Assembly (NCBI RefSeq): GCF_030269925.1
Contig: NC_085121.1
Location: 6,403,501 to 6,467,500, forward strand
Reading direction: 5' to 3'
Length of the DNA stretch: 64,000 bases
DNA from: Bombyx mori
Taxonomy: Eukaryota; Arthropoda; Insecta; Lepidoptera; Bombycidae
A program made the translations under genes and the position numbers. This document shows, one piece after another, positions 13,101 through 21,538 of this stretch (position 1 is the stretch's first letter; the number at the start of each line of letters is the position of its first letter). Below the pieces are notes generated by a model that was not told the DNA's origin, ran no database searches, and saw only the letters and a list, made by a program, of their open reading frames with translations.

Positions 13101-16100
13101 TTCGCGCCCGATAGCGGGGGCAATGGAGTAGGGGAGGGAGCGATGGATGTGGTTCAGTCTTAATGGATCACACCTATCGCTTCCTGCAGGGAAACTTGAA
13201 CCACTCCGCTGGGGCTCAGGACATGTTGCTCCAGACCATGGCGGAGTGGTCAATTGACGTGGCTGTGGTCGCCGAGCCATACTTCGTTCCCCCAGCGGAT
13301 GACTGTTGGTTTGGGGACGTTGATGGCTTGGCGGCCATACATATCAGAAGAACCGCGATGGTCCCCCCCCTGGCGATGGTGACCAGGGGCCCCGGGATCG
13401 TCGCGGTACAGTTAGAAAATATCGTCGTGATCGGGGTGTACTTTTCTCCGAATCGGCCTACCGTCGAGTTCGAGCGGTTCCTGGACGGGCTAGAGGTGAT
13501 CGCTCGTCACCTCGCTCCCCGTTCAGTGATACTGGCGGGGGACTTCAATGCGAAGTCTGTCGCTTGGGGTTCCCCATTCACGGACGCTCGTGGTAGGCTG
13601 CTGGAGGAGTGGGCGGTCGCGGTCGGTCTCTGTATCGTTAATAGGGGCTCGATCGCGACTTGCGTGCGGTGGACGGGCGAGTCTATCGTGGACTTGACGT
13701 TCGCGAGCTCGCCCGTCGCGCGGCGCATCCTCGGCTGGAGAGTGGTGGTGGGGGCGGAATCGTTGTCCGATCACCGGTATATCCGGTACGATCTTTCTGC
13801 CCCTGCGCCGACGCCGGCTGCAGGTGCCCGCGGGGTTGACCCCCCGCAGAGTGCATCCCGGTCATTCCCTAGGTGGGCACTGAAGCTCCTGAACAGGGAG
13901 CTCCTGGTGGAGGCCTCTATGGTGGCGGCGTGGGCGCCCAAGCGCCCACAACCTGTCGATGTGGAAACCGAGGCCGAATGGTTCCGGGGCGCGATGCACC
14001 GCATATGTGATGCCTCAATGCCCCGGGTCGGCTCTCGGCACTCTGGACGGCGACAGTCGCCCTGGTGGTCGCCCGAAATTGCAAGACTGCGTGCGGTCTC
14101 CATTCGGGCGAGCCGCCGGTGCACTAGACACCGCCGTCGCCGCCGCCTGCGGCGCGACGAGCCCGTCGCGTTCGCGGAGGAGGAGGCTCGGCTGCACCGC
14201 GAATATCGCGCTGCGAAGGACGCCCTGCGGCTGGCCATCAGGCGGGCCAAGGAGCAGAACATGGAGAGACTCTTGGAGGCGCTCGAAGCGGATCCGTGGG
14301 GGAGCCCATACAAATTGGTACGCGGCAAGTTGCGCCCGTGGGCCCCCTCTATGACTGAGCGTCTCCAGCCCCAGCAGCTGCGGGACATCGTTTCGGCGTT
14401 GTTCCCGCAGGAGCGGGAGGGTTTTGTCCCTCCCGCTATGGGCGGGCCGTCTGACACCGTCGACGGCCAAGCTCCTGCTGAGGTGCCTCGTATTACCGAG
14501 GCAGAGCTCCGGGTGGCCGTTGTCAAGATGACTGCGAAAGACACGGCCCCCGGCCCGGACGGAGTCCACGGCCGGGTATTGGCCTTGGCCCTCGGTGCCC
14601 TGGGGGACCGGCTCCTTGAGCTATATAATGGCTGCTTGGAGTCGGGACGGTTTCCGTCGCTCTGGCGGACGGGTAGACTTGTGTTGTTGAGGAAGGAGGG
14701 GCGCCCGGTGGATACAGCCGCCGGGTATCGTCCTATCGTGCTGCTGGACGAGGCGGGAAAATTGCTGGAACGTATTCTGGCTGCCCGCATCGTTCGGCAC
14801 CTGGTCGGGGTGGGGCCTGACCTGTCGGCGGAGCAGTACGGCTTCCGGGAGGGCCGTTCGACCGTGGATGCAATTCTTCGCGTGCGGTCCCTCTCGGACG
14901 AGGCCGTTTCTCGGGGTGGGGTGGCGCTGGCGGTGTCTCTTGACATCGCCAACGCATTTAACACTCTGCCCTGGACCGTGATAGGGGGGGCACTGGAGAG
15001 GCATGGAGTGCCCCTCTACCTCCGCCGGCTGGTTGGGTCCTATTTGGGGGCCAGGTCGGTCGTATGTACCGGGTACGGTGGGACCCTTCATCGTTTTCCG
15101 GTCGTGCGTGGTGTTCCGCAGGGGTCGGTTCTCGGCCCCCTCTTGTGGAATATCGGGTACGACTGGGTGCTGAGGGGCGCCCTCCTCCCGGGCCTCCGCG
15201 TTATTTGTTACGCGGACGACACGTTGGTCGTGGCCCGGGGGGATGATTTTAGGGAGTCTGCCCGTCTCGCCACAGCGGGAGTGGCCCTCGTCGTCGGAAG
15301 GATAAGGAGGCTGGGTCTCGACGTGGCGCTCAATAAATCCGAGGCTCTGTGGTTTCACGGGCCGCGGAGGGCGCCACCCGTTGACACCCACATCGTGGTT
15401 GGAGGCGTCCGGATAGGGGTCGGGGTGCAGTTGAAGTACCTCGGCCTCGTGTTGGACAGCCGGTGGGCCTTTCGTGCTCACTTTGCGGAGCTGGTCCCCC
15501 GATTGATGGGGACGGCCGGTTCTTTGAGCCGGCTGCTCCCGAATATTGGGGGACCGGATCAGGTTGTGCGCCGTCTCTACGCGGGGGTGGTGCGATCGAT
15601 GGCCCTGTACGGTGCACCTGTGTGGGCTGAGCCGCGCAACCGGGCCACTATGGCTCGGTTCTTGCGCCGGCCGCAGCGCACCGTTGCCATCAGGGTCATC
15701 CGCGGATATCGCACCGTCTCCTTCGAGGCGGCGTGTGTTTTGGCGGGGACGCCGCCATGGGAGCTGGAGGCGGAGTCGCTCGCTGCCGACTATCGGTGGC
15801 GCAGCGAGCTTCGTGCTCGGGGCGTGGCGCGTGTCCCCGAGAGTGAGCTGCGGGCGCGGAAGGCCCATTCTCGGCGGTCCGTGCTCGAGTCGTGGTCGAG
15901 GCGATTGGCCAACCCCACGTGGGGGCTACGGACCGTCGAGGCGGTTTACCCGGTCTTTGATGACTGGGTGAATCGTGGCGAGGGACGTCTCACCTTTCGT
16001 CTGGTGCAGGTGCTGACCAGGCACGGATGCTTCGGGAAGTACCTGCGCCGGATAGGGGCTGAGCCGACGACGAGGTGTCACCATTGTGGACACGACCTGG

Positions 16101-17350
16101 ACACGGCGGAGCATACGCTCGCTGTCTGCCCCGCTTGGGAGGTGCAGCGCCGTGTCCTGGTCGCAAAGATAGGACCTGACTTGTCGCTGCCTGGCGTCGT
16201 GGCGTCGATGCTTGGCAGCGATGAGTCATGGAAGGCTATGCTCGACTTCTGCGAGTGCACCATCTCGCAGAAGGAGGCGGCGGGGCGAGTGAGGGAAAGC
16301 TCTCCTCACTACGCAGAAACCCGCCGCCGCCGAGCAGGGGGTCGGGACCGGGGTCGTATCCGTGACCTGGCCCCCTAAGAGCTAGGGGTCCCACCCGTTT
16401 TGTGCGGGGAGGGACCCAGACGAGGGGTGGCGTGCTCTGCACGCTCACCCGCAATAGGAAGCCGGGTGATGGTAGACCGCGTTCCCCCGACCGCTCTGGG
16501 GGAAGGTGTAACGCGGCGCCATCAAAGCGGGCTCTCGGCCCGCTGAACGAGGGAACCGGTGGTCGTTTCGCTGGCGGCCACCGGTCCGGCGTCCGTGGGA
16601 CGGTGGGATGGATGTAATGTGCTCTGCGTCAACCCTGTCCCGCCGTTTCAATAGCCCCGACTGGGCTCCGGCCCGGTCCGAGGTAGGGCGCCGGTTGTGA
16701 GCGGCAGGAGTTTTTAGTGAGGTTCAACTCCCACATACCCCACCTGCCGCGCGGGTGGGGATCCGGCGATTTTCTCCTGTGGAAAAAAAAAAAAAAAAAA
16801 AAAAAAGCTAAGCAATTCACTGGTGGTAGGAACTCTTGTGAGTCCGCACGGGTAGATACCATCACCCTGCCTATTTCTGCCGTGAAGTAGTAATGCGTTT
16901 CGGTGTGAAGGGTGGGGTAGCCGTTGTAACTATAGTGAGACATTAGAACTTATATCTCAAGGTGTGTGACGCATTTACGTTGTAGATGTCTATGGGCTCC
17001 AGTAACCACTTAATGCTAGGTTGACTGTGAGCTCGTCCACTCATCTAAGCAATAAAAAAAAACTTGAAATAAGCTATTAAAACATTATTTTTTATAGGTC
17101 TGACAACAATTGCCAGAAGTATTTCCTGTGCATCGATGGGCATCCTCGCGTCCTCTATTGCGGTGGTGAGTCCGCATTCGACGATCTAACCTCAACATGT
17201 GTCTCCGCCGATGAAGTAGGAGCATGTCCTGCTGAGCTAAGGGCCGCAGCAGTCCGTGCCAAGGACGACGCAAAGCAACTGCTCGCCAAAGAAGTCGAAT
17301 TCAATGCGTATCAGCTAACACGAAAACCGTCATTAAGCTATAGAAATTAA
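4138..17350 (+). CDS. CPAP3/obstructor-type chitin-binding protein, copy 1
   Basis: Secreted chitin-binding protein of the cuticle or tracheal matrix, predicted 280 aa. Exons: 4138-4180, 7228-7382, 8206-8326, 9084-9278, 9528-9603, 17098-17350, all GT-AG, total 843 bp with every phase closing. Exon 1 encodes a hydrophobic signal peptide (MERTFVILTCFCAF). Three type-2 chitin-binding (peritrophin-A, CBM14) domains follow, each with six cysteines: domain 1 in exons 2-3, domain 2 in exon 4, domain 3 in exons 5-6. The linker CDAEAFLGFRCP between domains 2 and 3 is typical of three-domain CPAP3/obstructor proteins. A charged tail of about 40 residues follows domain 3. AATAAA lies at 17454. The last intron is 7.5 kb because it holds an intact LINE inside a SINE. 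The family call is firm; the exact obstructor subtype is not assigned. Confidence 0.93.
5800..6200 (+). mobile_element. GC-rich A-tailed fragment, probably a LINE 3' end, in CPAP3 copy 1 intron 1
   Basis: About 380 bp of GC-rich sequence in an AT-rich intron, ending CCCTAGCCCGAAAAAAAA. The last part (CCCACATACCGCCCCCTAGG, then GCGGGG) recalls the 3' UTR layout of the R1-like LINE. The short open frames here are not credible genes. Confidence 0.45.
6374..6484 (+). mobile_element. LINE 3'-end family, diverged copy
   Basis: AGTAGGCAGCGGCTTGGCTG to CTCGTCTACCTACACTGGGA: same order as the 31095 copy with many changes. Confidence 0.65.
7544..7798. mobile_element. MITE with 22-bp terminal inverted repeats in CPAP3 copy 1 intron 2
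   Basis: TTGAATATGCAATTTCGAAA at the left end and its complement at 7777-7798; 255 bp, AT-rich, non-coding. No clear target duplication. Confidence 0.7.
9339..9470 (+). mobile_element. Bm1-type SINE, last 130 bp only
   Basis: Starts within GAGATCTTAGAACTTATATC and runs to CATCTAAGCAATAAAAAAAA. It ends about 58 bp before the acceptor of CPAP3 copy 1 exon 5. Confidence 0.82.
9943..10384 (-). mobile_element. Bm1-type SINE, near full length
   Basis: Reads on the minus strand from a tRNA-like head (GTCGTCGTGGCCTAAAGGAT as A box, GTTCGAATCCCGC as B box) near 10380 through the GGTGGTAGG block to an A-rich end at 9943. Lies in CPAP3 copy 1 intron 5. Confidence 0.85.
11118..13163 (+). CDS. LINE ORF1, gag-like zinc-knuckle protein (probably N-terminally truncated)
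   Basis: RNA-binding gag-like protein of the retrotransposon. The start is uncertain: the frame is open from the 5' junction (first codon about 11055) and the first in-frame ATG is 11157; 11118 is a GTG. About 680 codons. The first half is Ala/Pro/Arg-rich and low in complexity, with a basic KKKKTKKKS stretch near residue 370. Zinc knuckles near the C-terminus (residues about 560-625): CLRCFSTGHCFAKC and CFRCGQPGHKAAVC are CX2CX4HX4C, followed by a third cysteine cluster starting CLLC. The stop TAA shares its last base with the ATG of ORF2, which suggests coupled re-initiation as proposed for R1/SART-like elements (inference). Confidence 0.85.
   Translation: MVVVSDSASAAEEMPPPKGRPARGKGAPSPAPSSASMSVASLDGRTTEEEEGGLRDPALVIGRAMKTVKSYAATSAKTKAAGRRLREVVSRVSKVLPSVASANDQVVQLMAENLRLRAQLQAQQRPDGKVAATKRVAATRSSPALPRAAGSRTPPASVPAVSPLVSGVPRGPCPSAAAGDPWPVLPPSRAVQRRSRLPSPRSREATAVERQQGSAGPRILGLPEPNCYSLDEIIDRTVQAVMERLGGGLAALEAKRIVAGDAERPASTHAAVSGAAVTRSTPVQAPATRAGPGRDRAKRGGGANAKCTSQAPQPRPLPPPPSNMDEGWNVVARRGAKRAVPTAPQVGGAPATAASQAAPQQGRAPVAAKKKKTKKKSTRAPRSAAVVLTLLPAAEAKGVSYGDVVSRACAAIDLDEIGAGEGLRCRLTANGAKLLECPGADSSGIAERLAAKLRTVLPEEEVRVHRPVKMAELRVTGLDDCTTKDEVAAAIAARGNCALESITVGELRLGYTGAGSVWVRCPVEAATSLAAPPPGRPSGEPGRLRVGWIAARVRLLEPRAWRCLRCFSTGHCFAKCASAVDRSGLCFRCGQPGHKAAVCSAAPHCLLCAAAGRKADHRAGGKACPPASKNAERNRRRQAKRRQKKRLAGGAPAGTLSPAEAFAPDSGGNGVGEGAMDVVQS
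13163..16378 (+). CDS. LINE ORF2, endonuclease-reverse transcriptase
   Basis: Intact 1071-codon polyprotein that nicks target DNA and reverse-transcribes the element RNA. The N-terminal apurinic/apyrimidinic-type endonuclease (about residues 1-230) shows QGNLNHSAGAQDML, VVAEPY, AGDFNAKSVAWGS and SDHRYI. The reverse transcriptase (about 460-760) shows APGPDGVHGRVL, YRPIVLLDEAGKLLERI, EQYGFREGRSTVDAI, SLDIANAFNTLPW, GVPQGSVLGPLLWN and the catalytic YADD at about residue 683. A C-terminal CX2CX7HX4C cluster (CHHCGHDLDTAEHTLAVC) sits near residue 975. Length is normal for R1-clade ORF2 proteins. No internal stop or frameshift is seen, so this copy could encode active enzyme, although the element lacks a visible 5' UTR promoter. 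Confidence 0.95.
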   Translation: MDHTYRFLQGNLNHSAGAQDMLLQTMAEWSIDVAVVAEPYFVPPADDCWFGDVDGLAAIHIRRTAMVPPLAMVTRGPGIVAVQLENIVVIGVYFSPNRPTVEFERFLDGLEVIARHLAPRSVILAGDFNAKSVAWGSPFTDARGRLLEEWAVAVGLCIVNRGSIATCVRWTGESIVDLTFASSPVARRILGWRVVVGAESLSDHRYIRYDLSAPAPTPAAGARGVDPPQSASRSFPRWALKLLNRELLVEASMVAAWAPKRPQPVDVETEAEWFRGAMHRICDASMPRVGSRHSGRRQSPWWSPEIARLRAVSIRASRRCTRHRRRRRLRRDEPVAFAEEEARLHREYRAAKDALRLAIRRAKEQNMERLLEALEADPWGSPYKLVRGKLRPWAPSMTERLQPQQLRDIVSALFPQEREGFVPPAMGGPSDTVDGQAPAEVPRITEAELRVAVVKMTAKDTAPGPDGVHGRVLALALGALGDRLLELYNGCLESGRFPSLWRTGRLVLLRKEGRPVDTAAGYRPIVLLDEAGKLLERILAARIVRHLVGVGPDLSAEQYGFREGRSTVDAILRVRSLSDEAVSRGGVALAVSLDIANAFNTLPWTVIGGALERHGVPLYLRRLVGSYLGARSVVCTGYGGTLHRFPVVRGVPQGSVLGPLLWNIGYDWVLRGALLPGLRVICYADDTLVVARGDDFRESARLATAGVALVVGRIRRLGLDVALNKSEALWFHGPRRAPPVDTHIVVGGVRIGVGVQLKYLGLVLDSRWAFRAHFAELVPRLMGTAGSLSRLLPNIGGPDQVVRRLYAGVVRSMALYGAPVWAEPRNRATMARFLRRPQRTVAIRVIRGYRTVSFEAACVLAGTPPWELEAESLAADYRWRSELRARGVARVPESELRARKAHSRRSVLESWSRRLANPTWGLRTVEAVYPVFDDWVNRGEGRLTFRLVQVLTRHGCFGKYLRRIGAEPTTRCHHCGHDLDTAEHTLAVCPAWEVQRRVLVAKIGPDLSLPGVVASMLGSDESWKAMLDFCECTISQKEAAGRVRESSPHYAETRRRRAGGRDRGRIRDLAP
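16806..17060 (+). mobile_element. Bm1-type SINE 3' part, host of the LINE insertion
   Basis: Contains the Bm1 landmarks: a GGTGGTAGG start, TATTTCTGCCGTGAAG, GATGTCTATGGGCTCCAG, and AATAAAAAAA at the end. Its own 16-bp target duplication AACTTGAAATAAGCTA lies at 11021-11036 and 17061-17076. The first bases of the SINE are now at 11037-11052, split off by the LINE. Confidence 0.88.
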
Positions 17351-17459
17351 GTCTTGCACTTGGCACATTAAAATGGTTGGAAATAAGACTATTTCTAAAA
17401 CACATTTTGTCTAGTCTAATTATTAAGTTACCTATTTTTACAATGTTTTTTTTAATAAA

Positions 17460-18172
17460 TAACTTCCTGTTTCAATATAATCAAATCTAGAAGCATTATT
17501 CTAAATGATAATGGAATTGTTTATCCAAGTTCATTAAACAATTTGTTATTAATTATGTCATACAAAGCAATGTAATAAATAACATTAATAAAATACGTTT
17601 TGTAGTTAAATTGTCTTTTTTATTTTATCGATAATTAAAAACTGCTATACTTTGCTCTATGCCTTTTTAAAATTAGCGTTGAAATGGTTCAAGTAATTAG
17701 GTTCATGCATAGATATAAATAAAATTATCCTGGAAAAATAGGCGCGAATAGTTTTCAGGTGTGATGCACATAAAAAATCCTCAAAGCGCTGCAAAAATGC
17801 AGTAACATCTTTAAATTGAATGCCTAGTGGACATGCCTTACGTACCTACTGGATGCACTAGTAGGTGGAATATCTAGCAAATTTATTAACAAACGATTTC
17901 AAGCTGAGTTGGTTTAGAGTCATCTTGCAAATCTGCAAGCAAGAAAGTTGCATTATACTAATCTTCTAATGATTAGAATCAAATCTATAAATTCTTAATA
18001 ATAATACGGAGGCGCGTCAATTTTGTCCGTTATATCTCAATGACGCTAGATGACGCTTTTTAGTTTCCATGTCGTTTGAGTCCCAGCATAGTTATGGAAC
18101 AAATCGTATTTACTTATAATCAACGCCATCTGTTTTGAATAAGGTATTACTAATTTCCGGTTGTAATATTTA
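17460..18172. other. Intergenic DNA downstream of CPAP3 copy 1
   Basis: 3' UTR end with a second AATAAA at 17574, then AT-rich sequence with nothing recognised. Confidence 0.5.
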
Positions 18173-18440
18173 GACGGCCGTCTGGTGTAGCGGTAAGTGA
18201 CATGGTCACTACACAAGGGGGTCGCGGGTTCGAATCCCGCCAAGGGAAGATATTTGTATGATAAATATAGATGTCTTTTCCAGGGTTATGGATGTCTATT
18301 GAATATATGTATGTGTATAATAAAAATCTTAAATTTATTTCCGTTATCTGGTACCTGTAACAAAAGTTCTTTACGAACTTATCACGGGACCAGTTAACGT
18401 GGCGTGACAGTTAGTAAAAAAAAAAAATAAAAAAAAAAAT
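18173..18440 (+). mobile_element. tRNA-derived SINE, second family
   Basis: tRNA-like head with CTGGTGTAGCGGTAAGTGAC (A-box region) and GGTTCGAATCCCGCC (B box), then a 180-bp body (CCAGGGTTATGGATGTCTAT, CACGGGACCAGTTAACGTGG) and an A-rich tail. A matching copy lies inverted at 42940-43201, which shows it is a dispersed repeat and not a tRNA gene. Confidence 0.85.
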
Positions 18441-18519
18441 TGAAGTCACTCAATGCACGTTACCTGAGGTAGCTGTGGAAAATTTAAAAAAAAAAAAAAA
18501 AAAATTTTATTGGTATTCA

Positions 18520-20121
18520 GTACCGTACAATGGGGTAAATAGGGACAAAATCGACCTTCAGATTGAATTTTAAAATAGTTCCAATTAAATAGTCACTGCT
18601 CAACCAAAGAAATAAGTTGAGTCTTGAACATACCTAGGTGATAAAAACCGTTACATTATTTTAATTATTCATTTTAAAGAAATAATCGGTAAAATAATGG
18701 CCGTCCCAATTTACCCAGCGTCCGGGGTAAATTGACACGGTTAAGGGTTAAATTGGGATATTTGTAAGGGTTGTCAACTCGCAGTACTGCGATATATAGG
18801 TAGGTGCCATATAATTATTTATATGGACCGAAATGATAAATACAATCCATAATTTAAGCACAATACACAACATAGTGTAAATTAAGCTGGTTTCTATTCC
18901 GAAGCGATGTGACGTGAATGATAATCAACAATACAATGATCAAAAAAAGTATGTGCATGTTATATTTTAGAAAATTATTATTTAATTTCCTTAAAAATCA
19001 CAACTCTGAAACAAAATCATAAAATAGAATAAAAAATAGAAAACAAAAGGAGTGGAAATGCAATAATACAATTTTATTTAATCAACATTTTCAAAATAAT
19101 CTTTGAGCAAGAGTAAGATATCAGGTGAATAAGATAAAAAAAACAGCTTTATCTGATTACTGCCAATAATAACAAAAATAAAAGAAATTCTTTCTAAGCG
19201 AAATAACTAAACTCAATTAATTCACTCACTCATAATTGGATATCTCGGATTTTTAATTAATGTTACATTTAAAATCTGAGGCCTGTTTTTATTTGTGTGT
19301 GTTCGTTGTGAATGCTAACAAAATCATGATTCGACGCGTGAATAGATTCTGAAATAACAAAAGTTTTGATTCGTTTGAGTTCTTTTAACTTTTAATTTTT
19401 TTTATTGCTATAAAAAACATACGACCGGGCAGATATTACAAGGTAAATGTCGCGAAAAAAAGTAATTATATATATACTTTTCTTTTACCTATAATACTTA
19501 CATAAACTAACTGATAAACACATTAACCTTCTTTACATCACGCAATTAAGTGATAGTATAGGCTAAAAAATATATTATAAGATATCAGTGACAACCCTAA
19601 CAAGCCATCCCTATTTTGTCTTTTGGCGTTCCAATTTTGTGTTTTCTCGTCCCTAATTTATCCAGTCTCGTTCCAAATTACCCTACATACGTCCCAATTT
19701 TCCCCAAAAAGAAAGGAAAAAATATACATTTTTTATTTTGTCGAAATATTGTATTTAAAATAAGAATATTGCAACTTACCGTTTGTTGTGGTATTTCCAG
19801 ATGTATTAAAAACTTATATAAACTGTGATCTTATTGAAAAAACAACGATAATATTACTTTTTTTAAAAGTTCTTTAAGCTGTTTTAAAACGCACTTTTCA
19901 ACCACTATTTTAAATTTAATTTGACGAATTTTTGGGACCAACTTAATTCATGTTTAGTACTTCCATAGTTAACTTGGTTTTTCTTCTATACATTGATAAA
20001 TATTACCTTAAAGAAAATTAGGTAGATTCCGTACTTGTCTTTGTTTGTCAAGTACTTGACTTTGAGAATCTTCCGCAGGTTTGTCCCAATTTACCCCAGA
20101 ATCCCAATTTACCCCATGTCA
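18520..20121. mobile_element. 1.6-kb non-autonomous DNA element with 9-bp target duplication
   Basis: Bracketed by TGGTATTCA at 18511-18519 and 20122-20130. The ends are inverted: the left has AATGGGGTAAATAGGG and the right, read on the other strand, has CATGGGGTAAATTGGG. The GTCCCAATTTACCCC motif and its complement recur inside (near 18695-18770 and 19600-19710). No credible transposase ORF is seen. A 9-bp duplication fits a Mutator-like (MULE) origin, but the superfamily is inferred. Confidence 0.65.
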
Positions 20122-20360
20122 TGGTATTCAAGATGTCAAAATAGTCTATTTAAGTTTCTAATATTAATAGGCAATATTATTATTTACAATGAAAAGATAG
20201 TTTGGTAAAAACCACAACTACAATAGATTAAACGCCGTGTCGTTTATTGTTGTTTATGACATTCTAATTTGAAACTGAGTGAAAAGCTACTCTAAAAAGC
20301 GACATCTATAAGAATTAGCCTGCAAGAGAATGGGATAAAAGACTTACGAAGATTTTACCT

Positions 20361-20743
20361 TTTTTTTTCAATCTTAGCTGATAGGCTATGATGCCTTGTG
20401 GGGCTATGTCAGCGTAACCCTAACGTGTAGGTGAGCTCTCGGGGCTCAAACCAGGAGGCGTTACTAACACTGGCCCCAGGAAGAGCAGTGCTTCGCAGAA
20501 CTATACTGAGACCTTAGAATTCATATCTCAAGATGGGTGGCGGCATTTAAGTTGTAGATGTCTATGGGCTCCAGTAACCACTTAACACCAGGTGGGCTGT
20601 GAGCTCATCCAACCATCTAAGAAAAAAAATAAAAGAATTTTCACCGGATCGGGAACGCGACCCACTGAGAAGATCCGGCGAGAATCTCAGTGGGCTGTGT
20701 CTATGGGTTACTTTACTCGCCGAACCCTTCGCTTGCGACGAAA
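20361..20743 (-). repeat. GC-rich A-tailed interspersed repeat, minus copy with a SINE insert
   Basis: T-rich start, GTGTAGGTGAGCTCTCGGGG, GCAGTGCTTCGCAGAA, then a Bm1 insert, then CACCGGATCGGGAACGCGAC and GAGAATCTCAGTGGGCTGTG. Confidence 0.78.
20502..20632 (+). mobile_element. Bm1-type SINE 3' part inside another repeat
   Basis: The block CTATACTGAGACCTTAGAAT to an A-rich tail interrupts the GC-rich repeat copy at 20361-20743 right after GCTTCGCAGAA. Confidence 0.8.
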
Positions 20744-20914
20744 TTAATAATAATTCATACCCATATTCACACGCATAATTCGGAATTTTACTTCTAACGT
20801 ATGGGAATTGCATACGATTTTTATTACTGTACATGGGCAGGTGAGCCTAGCGTTAAGTAGAACGTAAAAACAACATGAGAGCGTTAATCTCGACACCCCT
20901 CGGAACCCTTCGTG

Positions 20915-21008
20915 CTGGCTCACAAGATCCCTTACCACCAGTAATTACGCAAAATATCTTTTTTGCGGATTTGAGTTTTTTTACACGATGTTATCCCTTC
21001 ACCGTGGG
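20915..21008 (-). mobile_element. Bm1-type SINE, middle part, diverged
   Basis: CTCACAAGATCCCTTACCAC, CAGTAATTACGCAAAATAT and ACACGATGTTATCCCTTCAC match the centre of Bm1 on the minus strand. Neither end is well preserved. Confidence 0.65.
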
Positions 21009-21455
21009 CTTCGGCCTCTAGGCCTCTTGCCTTCTGTTTTACCATTAACGATGAGCCTTTCAAAGCTATCAGGGTTTCTGCGTTTTATATAAAAAATAAT
21101 GCACGACCCGATGAAGACATATGATTGACAGCCGTTTATCATTGGCACACCTCATTCAAACATCCAAATAAGCTAAGAAAGATTTTGTTCCAGCCCAACA
21201 TATCGATTTTGTTCATTAATTTTATCGATTCATTCACGTCATGATATACTGAATACTTACTTCTTACCATTTTCTCAAGATTGGAATGACAATTAAACAG
21301 CTTCTGTAATGTAACCGCACAAAAAATGCTCGATTTCATAATGATACAAATACTTACTTACATCTTTAAAAAAACCGCTATTTTAAATTTCCGTAATGTA
21401 CTAGATAGTTTACTTAATTAAAGTGTCTAATCGTTTGTTGATGACATTCGTTTTG

Positions 21456-21461
21456 TATAAA
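21456..21461 (+). promoter_or_regulatory. Possible TATA box of CPAP3 copy 2
   Basis: TATAAA, 78 bp upstream of the ATG, leaving room for a short 5' UTR. No transcript data; inferred from position only. Confidence 0.4.
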
Positions 21462-21538
21462 TTGTAATTTGGCCGTTGCCTATTTAGCATTCGCTTGTAG
21501 AGTAGTACTCGTGTCAATACGCTATTCAAAGAAAAAGG

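Larger units (their letters stand above)
11053..16805 (+). mobile_element. R1-clade-like non-LTR retrotransposon, two ORFs, poly(A) tail
   Basis: LINE of 5.75 kb with gag-like ORF1, endonuclease/reverse-transcriptase ORF2 overlapping as TAATG at 13161-13165, a 3' UTR of about 400 bp (16379-16782) and an A-tract ending near 16805. It is bracketed by a 16-17 bp target-site duplication (AAGCTAAGCAATTCACT at 11036-11052 and 16805-16821). ORF1 stays open back to the left junction with no 5' UTR, so the copy is probably 5'-truncated inside ORF1. It is much more GC-rich than the flanking DNA. The two-ORF layout, apurinic-type endonuclease and C-terminal CCHC match the R1 clade (R1, TRAS, SART and relatives). 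The family name is not assigned. It lies in the last intron of the first CPAP3 gene, same orientation, inside a Bm1 SINE. Confidence 0.93.

Noticed and set aside
13771..15868. Long minus-strand ORFs of 397 and 415 codons
   Set aside because: They lie antisense to the intact LINE ORF2 and have no domain sense. They arise from the GC-rich codon pattern of ORF2.
18173..18247. tRNA gene
   Set aside because: A- and B-box-like sequence is present, but the same head plus a 180-bp body recurs inverted at 42940-43201 with an A-rich tail, so it is a SINE head.
19616..19828. Small ORF rich in VPN/VPI repeats
   Set aside because: It comes from GTCCCAATTTACC-type repeats inside the 1.6-kb mobile element; no start context or family.
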